A stretch of DNA of 64,000 bases from the NCBI GenBank assembly GCA_037893245.1, contig JBAIAA010000401.1:186001-250000 (forward strand), in the 5' to 3' direction. Below the pieces are notes generated by a model. That model made no database searches. It was not told where the DNA came from and saw only the letters and a list, made by a program, of their open reading frames with translations. Source of the stretch: Crossaster papposus (taxonomy: Eukaryota; Echinodermata; Asteroidea; Velatida; Solasteridae). A program made the translations under genes and the position numbers. The first letter of the stretch is position 1. Every line of letters begins with the position of its first letter. Positions 21,301-36,300 of the stretch are shown in pieces.

Positions 21301-24300
21301 AGATTGGTGTATCTTTTTTTAAAATAAAATTAACTGGCAAATATTTATTAAAACAATTGACAGAAAATGCAGGTATATTTTTTTGTCAAATATGTTGAAC
21401 AAAAGCGGGCCCATATCTTTGCTTTTTTTTATTTATTTTTTACATAGTTTGCTTCTTTCAGTTCTATGATATGCATATCGATTCACTTCTTCAAAAAATT
21501 CTGGAAGCTTTGTGTAATAGGTTATAAGTGTTTATAAGTGATAAAGAAACACTGCTAACGTGACATAACTGTGCTGTGTTTTGTGTCAACTCCCTAATTC
21601 CCAACATTAAAAATATCTTACAAAATGATCCAGATTTCTGATCTGGATCCAGATTAATTTGAAAATGTAATGGAATCATCCTTGACCCGAAAGCTATTTA
21701 CTCACCAAGTTTCGTAAAAACTCTCCAGTAGTATTTTCTGTAATCCTGCTAACAAACAGACAGACGTACCGACAAACAAACAAACAAATGCCGGCAAAAA
21801 CATACATGTAACCTCCTTTTCAATGGCGGCTACATTTTAATTTTATTTCAATTCTACACTAGGTGCCTGACCAGACTTTATCCGATCAAGAGAGCTGGGT
21901 GAGAGTGGAACTAACAAGTGGCAAGATTATAAAGACAAGGATTATCATCGGTATGTTTGAATCATTGCCAGCAGTAAAACACTGGCAATGCTCATTGGTC
22001 TTGTAAAACAATGTTGTCATAATTATTAGTAGGAAGCGTAATCATTGATTGGTCAATCATTCAGTCAATCAGTAATTTGGTCAATTAGTGACTCAGTTAA
22101 AGAACAATAGAAATGGAACTACAAAAGGTAGCAGCTTAAATATTATGTAGGATATTGAAAATTGTTACTCCTGAATTATTAAGAAATGTCTTACTTTTTT
22201 TAAAGTAAATAATGATTCTAGGCATCCAGCAAAATAATTGTGCTAGATATCTTGTAATCGAGGCATCTATGATTGTAAATCTTTAAACAGGTCAGTTACA
22301 TTTGTAAAGGATACTTAACCAATTCGTGCCGGGATTATTTTAACATCACCGAGCCGAGGCGCGGGATTATTTTTAACGAAACTCGATCCGAGGTGGGTTT
22401 AAGCCGAAGGTACCGGGAAGCACACCCACCCACCCATTTATGGCCTTGCTCGCTGCTGACAGACATTTCCCGCCTTGCTCGTGACGTGTATATGCGTCAT
22501 CCGTTTTGAATCTGGGGAAAACTTTGCATGTATACGTCCTCCGGCTTGAACTAGTTAATATAAACTACAACCCCCAAATCCACCCCTTCATGATAATTCA
22601 AGCAATTACCAATGGTGTATCCTACCTCTAACCCTAACCCTCCAGGATATTTTGGCTAGTAACCCTGCCAGATGCATCAGATTGCATACTTTGTCACATT
22701 GACTTGTGTGCTGCAGAGTGCAGCAAGGTCAAGCAGTCACCACAGATGCACTGTGCTGGGTCTGGCAGGGTTAGTGTTAATTAAAGCAGACTATTCGTCA
22801 GTTGTGCAATTTTATTGTTTTAAGCAGTAACAACTTGTAAAGGTGCTGACAAATAACAAATGTAAAGGTGCTGACAAATAACCAGATGAAGTTGTATCTC
22901 TGTATTAAAATGCTGTATATTCCAAGAAAACAATATTTTAATATTTTGATGTTCAATATATAATTGCCGAGTCACAATTTGAATACATCGATCCAGTAGG
23001 CCGCGGCCGCAATAGCAACTGCCTAGTAGGGTGAAACGTACGTGGCAAATCACTTGCACAGTGCATTACAACGTACATGTAGTGCAAGTTTACATACAAG
23101 CAGGTAAAGTTTTTGGGAAGAATTACAGGATATCTAGCGCAATTATTTTGCTGGATGCTTTTAATCCTTATTTACTTTCAAATAAGTAAGATATTTCATA
23201 ATAATTCAGTAGTAACATTTTACGATATCTGCAAATGGTGTATCCCACCTTTAATAGGCATAATTATGATTTTATAAAAAATTCAGATTGGGGCCCAATT
23301 TCATGCCATTCACAGCATTCCACTCTTACGATCACTATTCTGCAATAACAGCTCAGGCTGAGAATTCTGTGCTAACCCTGTAAGTACAGAATCTTTTAGT
23401 TTACAAGATGCATGCGCAGAAGCCATGCATAGTAGCCAGGGTAGAGTAAGCAGGGATTTTCCAATAACGGTTAGCAGATTGAGCCATGACATTTTTGCCC
23501 AGGTCGGAAGGGTTGCGTAAAGCTGCAGAGACAATAAAAATGAATGCACATCTGAAGTCCATGCACAATCTATACATGACCTGTTACCATGAAGCAGTAC
23601 AGTAAAGTACAGGTTGAAAGCTTTAACTAGATAAATTGTGTGTTGTAGTATATAAATCCTAACCCGATACAAATGTTTACAGTTATCACAGTTTTAATTT
23701 GACCCCTTGTTTTAGAAAATGAAGTTCAAAGTTTTTGATCTGTGCACACTTTCACCAACAGAGTTCTTAAAAAAATTCCCTCACAAAAAAAAAATTGTGA
23801 AGATATTCAGTTAAAAAACTTTAGGATACGACAGAATAGGGTTGTTCAAATAGTAAATTGTTAAAAATCCCATAATTGACATTTCAGTGAAAATTGTAGT
23901 GTTTCTAGTTGTAATTCGAAAAGCCATAGTGTGACTGTACGCTCATTTTTGGCTGTCGGGTCACATGACCTGCTCTGTGAAAATGAGTCAGATGTCAAAA
24001 ATTTGACAAACAGAGTTATGTATAACAATTGGAAAGAGTGCATTGTCCTCTTTAATTTGATATTATGTCGGAGGTCTGTAGCATGTTGCGCGTTTGTTTA
24101 TGGTGTAAAATAGAGGACACATACCTGGCGACACGAAGGTGAATTGGGGTTAGGGTTAGAATCGAGGACGACCTCGATTGAGGATCGTGTACAAAACCAA
24201 TAAGAGCCGTCGGAAAAAGTACAAACAAAGAAAATTATCGAGAGGAACAAAATAAACTCCTCGATTTACACCATAAACAAACGTGAGCATTCTTGTGATA

Positions 24301-27300
24301 CACGATTTTAATTTTGACGATTTTGCGAATTCTGAAAACCCCATTCATGAGAAATCATGCATTAAAAAAAATTATTTCCCTTTAGGTGATGTATGCAATA
24401 GAATACAAAACCGGTTTTTCTCACTAAATCTGATTTAATTTAGCATGTTTTAATGTAGAAATTGAAAATTTAGATCCTAACCAAGGTGAAAATCATGAAT
24501 TAGGAATATCAAATTTTCGTACGAAAACCCCCCTCTCTGCGTTCAACCGACCAAATCTCGTAAGCGCACTGTGCGACATCTGACTCATTTTCACAGAGCG
24601 GGTCACATATATACAAAGTGTTTGCATGTTCTTCTTCTCATTCTGCATAATAGGTGCAGATGGCTCCAACTCTATGGTCAGGAGACTGTGTGATATCCCC
24701 TATGTACACTGGCAGTATGACCAGTCAGCAGTGGTCGCTACACTCCGTCTCTCAGAGGTAGCAAAGGATTTGTATAATTTTGTACAAATGCGTTGATCTC
24801 TACAGAAACATTCGTTAACTAGAAAAAGAGCACTCGGAGAGCACAGATCCCCGACCAAACGGCAAAAATGCCTCCCAACGTGAGTGGTTGTCTAGTACAA
24901 GTACAGCACTCTCAATTGGCAAGACAGGGTGCCGTGTGTCTGGGAGATCCTTCGTGGCCCGCCTTCCACGGGATTCTCCTGGAAAACTGCCTAGAATCAG
25001 TCTATCGTTACACTTATATACAATAGTTCTTTCATTCTTTTGAAACGTTCTCATTCTTTTCCTGTGTGATAATTGTTCCTTCCGACTCCGTTTTTATATT
25101 ATCCACAGTTTACTTGATTATTTTATTTATTACTACATGTACCTATTGTCTTATATTTGTACACATTCTCGCCGTGAATATGGCCACTGATGCCGGCACG
25201 GCGTTAAACCCAAAACTCACTAACTCACTCACTTAATTGGCAAGTATCACCCAACCGCAAAAAGCCCTATCTCCTAAGGTTAAACAAAATCAATCAAAGC
25301 GATCCAGAATTGCTGATCTGGATCCAGATCAATCTGAAAATGTTATGGAATAATAATAATAATAATAATAATAATGTGCAGTCAGTGCTTATACAGCGCT
25401 TTATCACTAACGGTATCAAAGCGCTTCACATTATTACCCCGGTCATTGGGCCCACGAAACATTCCAAATGCCATCTCAGCTCCCTGGGGAGTATACAGCT
25501 CGATGCTGCCATTTTGGCGCAAAGCAGCTAAATCAACCACAATAACCATCTCTGCCCTCGCAGGTACCCATTTACTCCTGGGTGGAGAGAAGCCATATGT
25601 GACAAAGTGCCTTGCCCAAGGGCACACGCACCATAGTCCGTGGCCGGACTCAAACGCACAACCTGTAGCTTTACCTACAGATTACAAATTCAATTCTCCA
25701 GACCACGAGGCCACGGCACTCCACCTTGACCCGCAAGCTATATATACCCACCTAGTTTCGTTAAATTCCCTCCAGTAGTAATCCTGCTAACAGACAGACA
25801 GACGGATAGACAAACGAACAAACGCCGGCAAAAACATAACCTCCTTGGTGGAGGTAATTAACCTATCACCATTCATGACCATTATCCAATCGTAGAGTCT
25901 GTTGAACATCACATGATATTCAAATCTTGAACAAACAAAAAACATTTAAAACAGCGCATTATTGGGCTGCATGTGCACACTTTTAGATTAAACGCAATAC
26001 GCGTCAACTTTTACACGAAGGCTCGTTAATACGTTTTATTAATAATCTTGTTTGCAAGACATTGACTCAACTTGTTGTTTGTTCTGTTCATATTTCTAAA
26101 GCTTTTTCCGATTCTCGGATGGTGAAAATAATGAGAATGGGATCCGGGGAGTCTGCATTATTAAAGGGATCGTATACGTTTGGTAATTACTCCAAAAAAT
26201 AATGGCTATAAAAACTTACTTGGTAAGAAGTACAGCAGCTTTGGATAGTATAATGCATTTTTAGAAACTGTTCACTTCGAAGCACTGCAATTATGAAAAA
26301 AGATATCACTTTTTATCCCTAAATATTTGAATCTGAGAAGCGTTACTGCAGTGATGTTTCTCAGATTGTGTATTCCAATGCAGATTATCCTTCCTGCATG
26401 GACATAATCGCTACCACCTTTTGAAATGAAATTTTTACAGGTTAATTTTATGGTATATATCTATAACTATATAGGATTGAAACAAACAGTGGGTTCCAAT
26501 TACCAAACGTATACGATCCCTTTAAGATAGACGTTATATATAACAAGCGACTGGAAAATGCGAAAAGTTTTTTCCACTGTTGGCAATAAGCGGTCACACG
26601 GACGTCTGCATGATGTACACGTGGGCAAAGTTGTCTCAGAAATCTGTTTCGCACGTCGTATCCACATGCTGCACTTGTGTAAAGTTGTCTAAGAGGCAGG
26701 GCTAACTCACAAACGGCGTTAGGTCAATTAGTCCTGCACCCAGCTTGACACAACACAGGTGTAACGGACCTTGCCGCATTGTGCCATCAACACCAGGGTG
26801 TTAAAAACAAAAAAAATGCTCATTAGCTTATTGCCATGTTCTGACACAGCATAATTTCATCTGACAACCTTTGCATTCCTCACAATATTAAATTTCTCAC
26901 TAATATATGTATAATTTGTTCATTAGCTTATTGCCTTGTTCTGACACAGCATAATTTTATCCGACAACCTTTACATGATCCTCACAATATTAAATTTCTC
27001 ACTAAATGTATGTATTATTTGCTCAAATCAAATGTGACCCGCTCCATCGAAATCAGGAATAAGTCTCAAAATGACTTTTTGAGATATGCACATGGTGAGA
27101 AAGGGAATTTCATAAGCTTTCTAATGATTTTTATCTTTGTTGATCGTTTTTACATACAAGACATTAATTACAATAATCTGTAATAACTAACTTCCTAAAA
27201 ATACAATGTTCAGAAAATCGACTTGGTCACGATTTTCACCCATGCGTTCACTTCAACGGCCGATTGCGTAAAACGGCCTCAGCGACTTATTCCTGATTAC

Positions 27301-30300
27301 GATGGAGCGGGTCACAAATTACATGTAGCTTATTGCCATGTTCTGACACAGCATAATTTCATCTGACAACCTTGACGTGATCCTCCCAATTTTAAATTTC
27401 TCACTTATGTATGTATGCCTTTATAATCTGCAATTCAGCCAACAGAAAATGTGGTAGCCTGGCAAAGATTCCTTCCTACCGGGCCTATAGCAATGTTACC
27501 GGTGAGTAGCCTGGAAATCAAACATAGCATGTGGTTAGGTTGATAGAGAGTCGAAAGAGGGTTATGTGATCTGGGGCCAATTTAATAGAGCTGCTTAACC
27601 AGTTCGCGCCGGGATTATTTTTAACGAAACTCGATCCGAAGAGGGTTCAGGCCGATAGTGCCGGGAAGCACACCCACGCATTTCCGGCCTTGCTCGCTGC
27701 TGGCAGACATTTCCGAACTTGAACTTGGCGTGTTTATGCGTCATCCGTTTTGAATTTGGGGAAAACTTTGCGTTTATATACGTCATCCGGCGCGAACTGG
27801 TTAAAGGTAGGATACACCATTGGTAATTGCTTGAATTATCATGAATGGGTAAATTTTGGGGGGTTGTATTTTATAGTAAATACAGTTTAACTGACTTGTC
27901 CAAAGTTTTACAATCATGGATGCCGAGAAAAGCACCAAAAACAGAGTTTGTTTTTAACCGGCGTCGAGCAGTTATTATTAAGTTATTTTTTTTTTTTCGC
28001 GATTGCCGTCTAGTGATCGCGAAATTGTCTTTATAGAATTCGATTTTTTTTTAATAATTACTGGATATCTAGCGCAATCATTTTGCTGGTTCAGCCTCGC
28101 ATCATTATTTACTTTCGGTTGTAAATTTTTTCGATATCTGCAAATGGTTTATCTTACTTTTATGCACAAATAGTTGCTTAAGCACAAATAGTTGCTTAAG
28201 CACAACAATTCTTGTTAAGTAAATCAAGTTAGGGGCCAAAATTCCATGTGATCGTTATGCTAAGCTAACAACGGCTAAATCTCAAATTACAAATAATATA
28301 CATCACGTGGAGTTGTGGCTGGTAAGTTGGTTTTACTAAGCAAGATTGTTTTTTGCATAAGCAGCTCTATGAAATTGGCCCCTGCGAAGTAATTAATGTG
28401 GAGGCAGATTGGATGAGAGGATTCAGGGATGACTGGTTGGTCAGTCATCTCTCCGTTTTTCGGCCACTTAGAAAACGTGGTCATCAGCTCACCAGAAATA
28501 AGCAGAAATTAATTATCAACAAAATCAAATTTTGATTAAAATTAATTTGAGGTATTCGGACAAGGCTTGGAATGGATGGTTACGTGGGTATTTTTGTTTT
28601 GTTTGTGGAAGAGTTGTGAATATAATCATAAACTTCCTGTAAAATAGTGCTGGGCGAGTAGTGATTTTTCCCATTCGAGAACTCACAAAGAAATTACCCG
28701 CGAGTTCTCGCGATTAGTCGTCACAATTTTCGCAAGGGGTAAAATGACGGTCACACACCATGTGTTTTTATTCAAAGCTCAACGGTAATTTAACAGGGTC
28801 TTCTGCAGCAATTTGGGTTTCCTTAATCGCTAAATTTCCAATTTGCAAACATCCAAGAATAAAATCCCTTCCGTATATTAAGTCAACTCTAGTATCTGTG
28901 TTGTCTGATTACATTGTCTAGAAAGAAACTATATCACTGACTGAACTCACTACTGATTTAATTTACAATCCCACCCACCCAAACACGAAACGTGGTTTTG
29001 AAACCCGATATCTGCAGGAGAGGCACATGTATTTGCTTTCATTGTATAAACTCTGCGGTCAGGAACATCTGGGGTTTGGGATTGCTGATACATTTTGTGT
29101 CGGCTCACTCAAAAGATTTAGTTCATTGAACCTTATTTATTTTAGAAAAAGACGTGCCATTGTAGGCGTGCGGCAAGTCAATTCATTTTGTGTCATTGCA
29201 TCGTACGACCACAACTTAATCGGTATTGTCAACAATCATCGCTCGCTAACAATCACTACTCGCCAGTACTTATTGCTACTCGGGCTAGCACGAGTACTCG
29301 AATAGTTGAAAAACCACGAGTAGTTTAACAAGGCTGGTGACAGGGCCTTCTCTGTTGCCGCCCCCCGGCTATGGAACAACCTGCCTATCTCCATCAGAAA
29401 CTCAGGCAGTGTTTTTTCCTTCAAAAAAGCTCTCAAAACCTACCTTTTCCCCCAAACGTAGCTGCATGTCCTTTTTTCTTTGTTGTTTTTTGTCTTCTAT
29501 TCCTCTTTCTTCTTTTCTAGCGCCTTGTATCCTTTGGTAATTTGGCGCTATACAAATCCAGTTATTATTATTATTATTATTAAAAACTAATCACGAGTAG
29601 TGACATAGTCGAGTTACTCGCCCAGCACTACTGTAACATAATGACAGTTTTGTTGCTCTAACTGAGAGAAAGAATCAAATAAATAATGTTCTAGGCCTTA
29701 TTCCTGAATGAAGAGAAGCCTGGTTCATAGTCGGCGTGAACCCAAGTTTGTGACGTCACAGGGAGTTTTTGTGCAGCGAATTGGCAAAAGTTGAACACAT
29801 TTCAGTTCCATTTCAAAAGTGAATAAAGAAATTGCCAAGGCGGGACTTGGCAAATGTTAGCAGCGAATGCTTTGTGACGTCAAATTTGTATCCCATTCGC
29901 TTCCGCGTGAAGTAGGAACCGGCCTTTATCACTGGCATTTTTGGTTGTATAAATAGTGAATCAAAAATAATTCACGCCAGTTTACACATTTCCACAGCTC
30001 AAAATTACTTCTTTTTAATGGTTAATTTTAGAAATTATAAGAATAATTTTTAAGAATAAAGGGGCACTATGTCCTGAAATCCTTGAATTTCATGTTTTGG
30101 ATTATTTACTTATCCTATTTCAAACATCTGGTTGAAGGGAAACCAACCTAATGTCTTACCGTTCCTGGGAAATAACCAACAAGGCACGGCGGTGTACGCA
30201 TACGTTTTTCCTGTTGTTTTTATTCAATGTTCGATATACGTTGTGCGTTTCCCATAAATTACACACAGCACCAATGCACAAAATGTGGTTCAAAACAAAG

Positions 30301-33300
30301 GCTGGAATCAAGAATACACCCAAACAGCTCGCGTTTTTGGGGTCACTGTTATTACCCCTGAAACTTGTTTTACACAAGAATAACACAAAAATGCCCAGTT
30401 TTTAAAGGTAGGATACACCATTTGCAGATATCGCACATTTTCACTACCAATTTATTAGGAAATATCTTGCTTATTTAAAAGTAAATAAAGATTGTAGGCA
30501 TCCATTAAAAAGATTGTGCTAGATATCCTGTAATTGTTCCGGACGGCGTTCACAAAAACAACATGAGAACCACTGCCCGACGCCGGTTGAAAACGAACGC
30601 TGTTTTTCTTGCTTTTTTTCTCTTGGCATTCCTGATTGTAAAACCTGGAACAGGTCAATTTATGTTTACTGTAAAATACATTCTTCCCAGTCCACCTATT
30701 TATGATAATTCAAGCAATTACCAATGGTGTATCCTACCTTGAAAGGATGGTTGTGTAAATGTTTATATACTACTTTTAAATGCTCTCCGATTAACATCAT
30801 TAATTAACATCATTCAAAACGTGTTTTAGTGTTGGACGCTTCTTGAACGTAGTGTTCCTTGAAGTACAGTTGCTAATAAACAACTTAGCTACAGAGCTCC
30901 AGTTTATGGCAATTTGCAAGTTATGTTTTATGCATTATTTTCTTCACAGCTGACCAATGAGATGAGTTCACTTGTGTGGAGCACCAATCACAGCCAAGCA
31001 GACAGTCTCATGCATATGAATGAGGAGCAGTTTGTGGATGAAGTCAACAATGCTTTTGTAAGTTACAATTTTTCAAGTACTTTTTCCTAGTCTTTTTACC
31101 TTGTTCCAACTTTTTCTACATTTTTCTTGAAATTCCTTTTATTTCCTAATCGTTCCTATCAGTACTTTTTGTCCCACAACTTCGAGAAATTTAAACTTAT
31201 AGAATATTTGTCATACAAAAGTTGCAAAGACTATTCTGTGTAATTAACACAATTAAGGGCTTTGGGCACAGGAGTACTGCAACTGTACTTCCAAGAGCTT
31301 ACATGTAGTCGAGGATGGAGCACAAGTGTTGTGAATACAGAACACGTCAAATGAGGCTTGAGATGCTGTGGACATGGTGAGTATCAACAAAAGCTACTCC
31401 TGAAAGACTGCAAAGGTCCTACTTTTGTTCTGATTTTTGTCTTCAAAGTCATACTTTTCAGAAAATGTTTCTCCTACTTTTGTTGTTGTTGCTGGGTCTG
31501 CTTGAAAGTTTACAGATTTGATTCCTAACTCAGAGCCTAATTTGTGTTGAATATAAATGAACAACATAGCAAACAAATATTAGGCGTTCTGAAAAAATGA
31601 GACGGAACTGGGCACAGGGCATAGTGGAGAAAACTGCAAAATAATGAATATTAATGGGTAATTTTTTTTATATTTAAGATTATTGATTATTAAATATATT
31701 TTGTTGAGAAATAGTACGGAAGTAGTGGAATAAACATGTTTTTAAGGTAACACTTGACATTTTTCCATATCACATGCGGTGGAATAATACATTTGTATGT
31801 ATGTACAAGGCCTATTTCTCAATATTTTACTTTTGTGACAAATGTTGATAAATGCTAACTTTAAACAGCCATAATAACCTGTTTATGAAGTGTTCGATTC
31901 AGCGCAACAAATAGTATTGTAAGGATACATTTATCCTATTTTCTAATACCCGAGAACACCCCCATTTCAACCTCTGCCCAGTCCCGTCTCATTTTGCCAG
32001 AAACTCTCACAAATACCCCTCTGTATTATTTCTGTGGCCGTTTGAGCCAGTAACATGAACACCTGACTTTTGTCTACAGTGGGATGACAGTCGCAAAGAC
32101 CAGATAGCCACCAGCGCGGGCCAGTTTATGAACAGTGTTCTGTCACTGGTCAAGCCCGATGGGTCAGCGGTCAGACAGCTACCACCCAGCGTGTCCAGTA
32201 TCTCGCCGGTCAGTAGGGCCATGTTTCCACTGTCTCTTGGACATGCTTCCCACTATGTCAAGCCACGCGTCGCTCTCATCGGGTAAGCAGCGTCATTACA
32301 TATGCTCATGAAGGTTCCTCAAAATACCTAAACAAATTGAATAGTATACACATATGGACTGGCAATGAGGTCACTAGAGCACGTCTATTCCCCCCCGAGG
32401 TGCTGTGAGTGACCAGAAGGGGGACCTATTTCCCCAGGCCAAAGGCCAAGGGAAATAGGTCCCCCTTCTTGTCACTCACAGGCCCGAGGGGGGATAGACG
32501 TGCTCTAGTAACCGAATCATGCCAGTCCATATGTGTTTTATAACACACCTCGGTCCAAAATATGAAATAATCGTAATCCGATCCAGATGCCGCCATTTCT
32601 CATATTATGAGCTTGGCAAACCTCTGGAGGGCGCTGTGACCAGTAAATTTTTAAGTCTATTGCCCGCTTCAGGAACTATTTCCCGCACATTTACGGTGGC
32701 GCAAATCTCATGCACTAGCCTATATTAGTTAACCCCACGTGACCGTGTTTCAGCCAACCAGAATACAGAACTAGCAAGAGGTGTGTTATAATCATGCCTA
32801 TGCAATGATTATTTGATCAAAACAAAAGTAGTTATATTATATTACATTATATTTTTCGTTCAAAGTGAACAAAGAAATTGGCAAGGTGGGACTCGAACCT
32901 GCCACCTCCGGAATACTGGACCGGCGCTATCTTGCCCAAAGTTGGTGATCTCCCCAATTGCCATTATCTTTGTTCGAGGGCGCTAGTCAGTTATAGTTAT
33001 AAACGTCCTTGTGGTTTATTTGTGTATTATAAGATAAAAAGTCGTATCCTCATTGAGTGATCCCCAGAATGTCGCTTCCCAGGTTGTAACGTAAAATTGG
33101 GAGTGATCCGGGTGTTTATGACTTCTGACTAGCGCCCTCGAACAAATATACTGACAATTTGGGAGACGGCCAACAAAGGACAAGATAGCTCAGTTGGTAG
33201 AGCGCGAGTCCGGTATTTTGGAGGTCGCAAGTTTGGGTACCATCTTGCAGATTTCTTTGTTTAGTTTGAAATTTATGCAAATGTACCTAGTCGGTTTCCC

Positions 33301-36300
33301 TTGTGGTTTATTTTTTAACATTATATTCTCTGCGACTTTTGTTCTTTTGGTGTAATTTACCTAATTTAGGGGTCCTTCACAATTGTATATACATTTTTTT
33401 GAAATTAAATTTTGTTTCCAAAAATGTTAACCCATACACCCAACCACCAACTACAGTTTTTATTTAAAAAAAGTTGACTTGCTAATCAATAGTCAATACT
33501 GATTCCCCCTTTGCACGCTTCTTACATAAGCATGGAGAGTCTGAAACTGGCAACTCTACACGATAAAGATAGCTGGGGCCGATTTCACGAAACTCGTCTT
33601 AACTTAGGACTTAGGACGAGTCCTAGATCAAGGATCGATCTTAGCTGAGATGTGTCCTAGGATCTATTTCACTAAACCCATCTTACGAAAGACGCATCGC
33701 AACTACCAATTTGATGGCTGTTTCATGTTTGTTTTTACCGCTAGAGGAAACAGTGGTTTTCAGACAATATACAGATTAACGTATGTATTAATGAGATAAG
33801 ACGACCCCCGGACCGATCCTAGGTTAAGACGAGTTCAGCCGCGTCGCTAAGGAAGTTAGGACGTGTTGAACGCGTCTTAACTTTGGTGAAATCATTCCTA
33901 GGACGAGTCGCGAGTTAGGATGAGTTACTCTTCCTAAGACGCGTTTTAGCGCTTCGTTAAATCGGCCCCCATGTTCAGTAATTCTCGCGTAAAGCAACAT
34001 AGAAGTGAATTACTAACCAGCTATATGTATTGTGTAAAGTTGCCAGTTCAAGGCTCTCCATTCTTATGACGGAATCGTGCATAGGGCAAATGGGGCCGTT
34101 TGTTTTTAAATGATATAGCATTTGATTTTTTGAAAATGCACCTGGCCAAAATATTCAAAACTCACCAATGAAGTTTTACACACCATATACACACACTGAT
34201 CCTAGATTTGTTTACCTGTGCAGACATCTTTTTGTTCTCGTGTACCAAATTTGTGGACTGTCAAAATCTTTCTTCAAAATGCTTTTATTTCAACCACGGT
34301 CAATTTCCTGGGTTGAAATTTGGACCAAATGTACCCTATATTATACCCTAACCCACACACGCAACCGCGCATATGGAGACTTGTGGGGAAGACCTTTGTT
34401 GCCCTCTTTTGTTTTCCTTTGTCCTATTGTAATATTTAACGCTATGGCGTTTCCACTCTGGGGTAAATAGATTTCTAAGGATTTTTGCTCTGGGGTAAAT
34501 TTATCCTATTGTCCTATTGTGTTACCTTCCCCATAGGGCTGCATGTATATGAGCACTAAACCCAAACACTAACCCTAACCCTAAACCCAAACACTAATCC
34601 TAGTTGTTGAGTAAATTCCATGAATCTATTTCATGAAAACCTTGTGGAGACATATTCAACTATAGAAATTGCACTGTGCAGATTCTTTCACTCCCATTGT
34701 CCCCATTGTGTTAAGGTTTCCACAGAGTACTGAATTTAGAAACACTAGTCAAAAGTTGCGAACAAATGCACACCGGTTTACCTATCGCTCGCTGGCACAT
34801 AGGCCACGCCCCTTAGACAACCCTATTTTAAGCAGTAATTTGAATTTGTCTCCGTTTGCACATTTTGCGTCAATTCGTAATTCATATTTCACAAGCTGCC
34901 TTGACGCGATTCTACTGCGATAGGTCAATTTGCATGTGTCGATGAATATTATGGGCCGCTGGAGTGTTTTTCAGTAAAGTCCCAAGGACTATTATAACTG
35001 TCAAGGACAAAGATTTCACAAGCTGCCTTGACGCGATTGTAGATCTATTTGCATGTGTTGATGGAATTTGTGGGCTGTTGTGGGAGTGTTTTTAGTTTAA
35101 TTCTCAACGGACAACCTACCGGGTAGCTAAACGAATAGAACCAAAATAGGTGACGACAAAGTTATGGTCCACCGAAAATCTGACCACAAAAACAAAATGC
35201 AACTTTAGGATTAAAGGTAGGATACACCATTTGCAGATATCAAAAATTATTAAGAAATATCTTATTTATTTAAAAGTAAATAATGATTGTAGGCATCCAG
35301 CACATTAATTGCACTAGATATCCTTTAATTGTTTCAAATTTAAATTTTATACAAATAAATTTACAATCGCCGGATGGCCATTGCGAAAAAACAAGAACAA
35401 AGCAAGAACCACTGCCTGACACTGGTTAAAAACGAATGCCATTTTCTTGCTTTTCTCAGCATCCATGATTGTAAAACAGGAGTTTAAATGATTTTTACTA
35501 TAAAATACAACCTCCCAAATTCACCCATTCATGATACTTCAAGCAATTACCAATGGTGTATCCTACCTTTAAAATGACATCAAAGTCGTGTGTGCATATG
35601 CATTTGTGTCTTTTGGAATATTCAAACCGGCAAAAAGCTGTATTTTAATATTCGGGACAGCATTACATATTTTATATGCCAATTAGCAGGAGATGAACAA
35701 TAACAAGAACTGTTTTACAGTAGATAGAAAAATCAAGACCAAAATGTTACAAAATTGTATGTATAATACAATGTAATTTTTTGTTAAAGCTTTCACTATT
35801 AATCCGATTGTTAATCTGATTCTACATAGATAGGCTTGATAGATAGAATTCTAACTGTATTGTGTACAATACAGTTAGAATACTGAAAAGCGCGTCACTT
35901 TTTCCTTTTCTTTGGCCTCTGAACTGAATTAAGATCAGTGGGTCAGCGAGAAAAGAAATTGAAGACTTTGTTTTTCGGATGCACCCGTATAGATGGCTAA
36001 ATTAAACGATGCCAAGTGCATACTGTCTACAGTCAAGAACCCAAAATGAAGGTCGGTAATTTAAAAAAAAAAAGGAACGCCTTATTAACCAGTTGGCGCG
36101 GGATTATTTTTAACGAAACTCGATCTGAGGCGGGGTTCAGACTGATGGTACCGGGAAGCACACCAACGCATTTCCGACTTTGCTCACAGACATTTCCGGC
36201 CTTGCTCGTGACGTGTTTATGCGTCATCCGTTTTAAATCTTGTAAAAACTTTGCGTGTACATGTATTACGTGTACATGTATAGTATAACTGTTTAAAGGG

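Noticed and set aside
34560-34610. Telomere-like CCCTAA repeats
   Set aside because: Only two or three units mixed with ACCCAAACACTAA text; too short to call an interstitial telomere.
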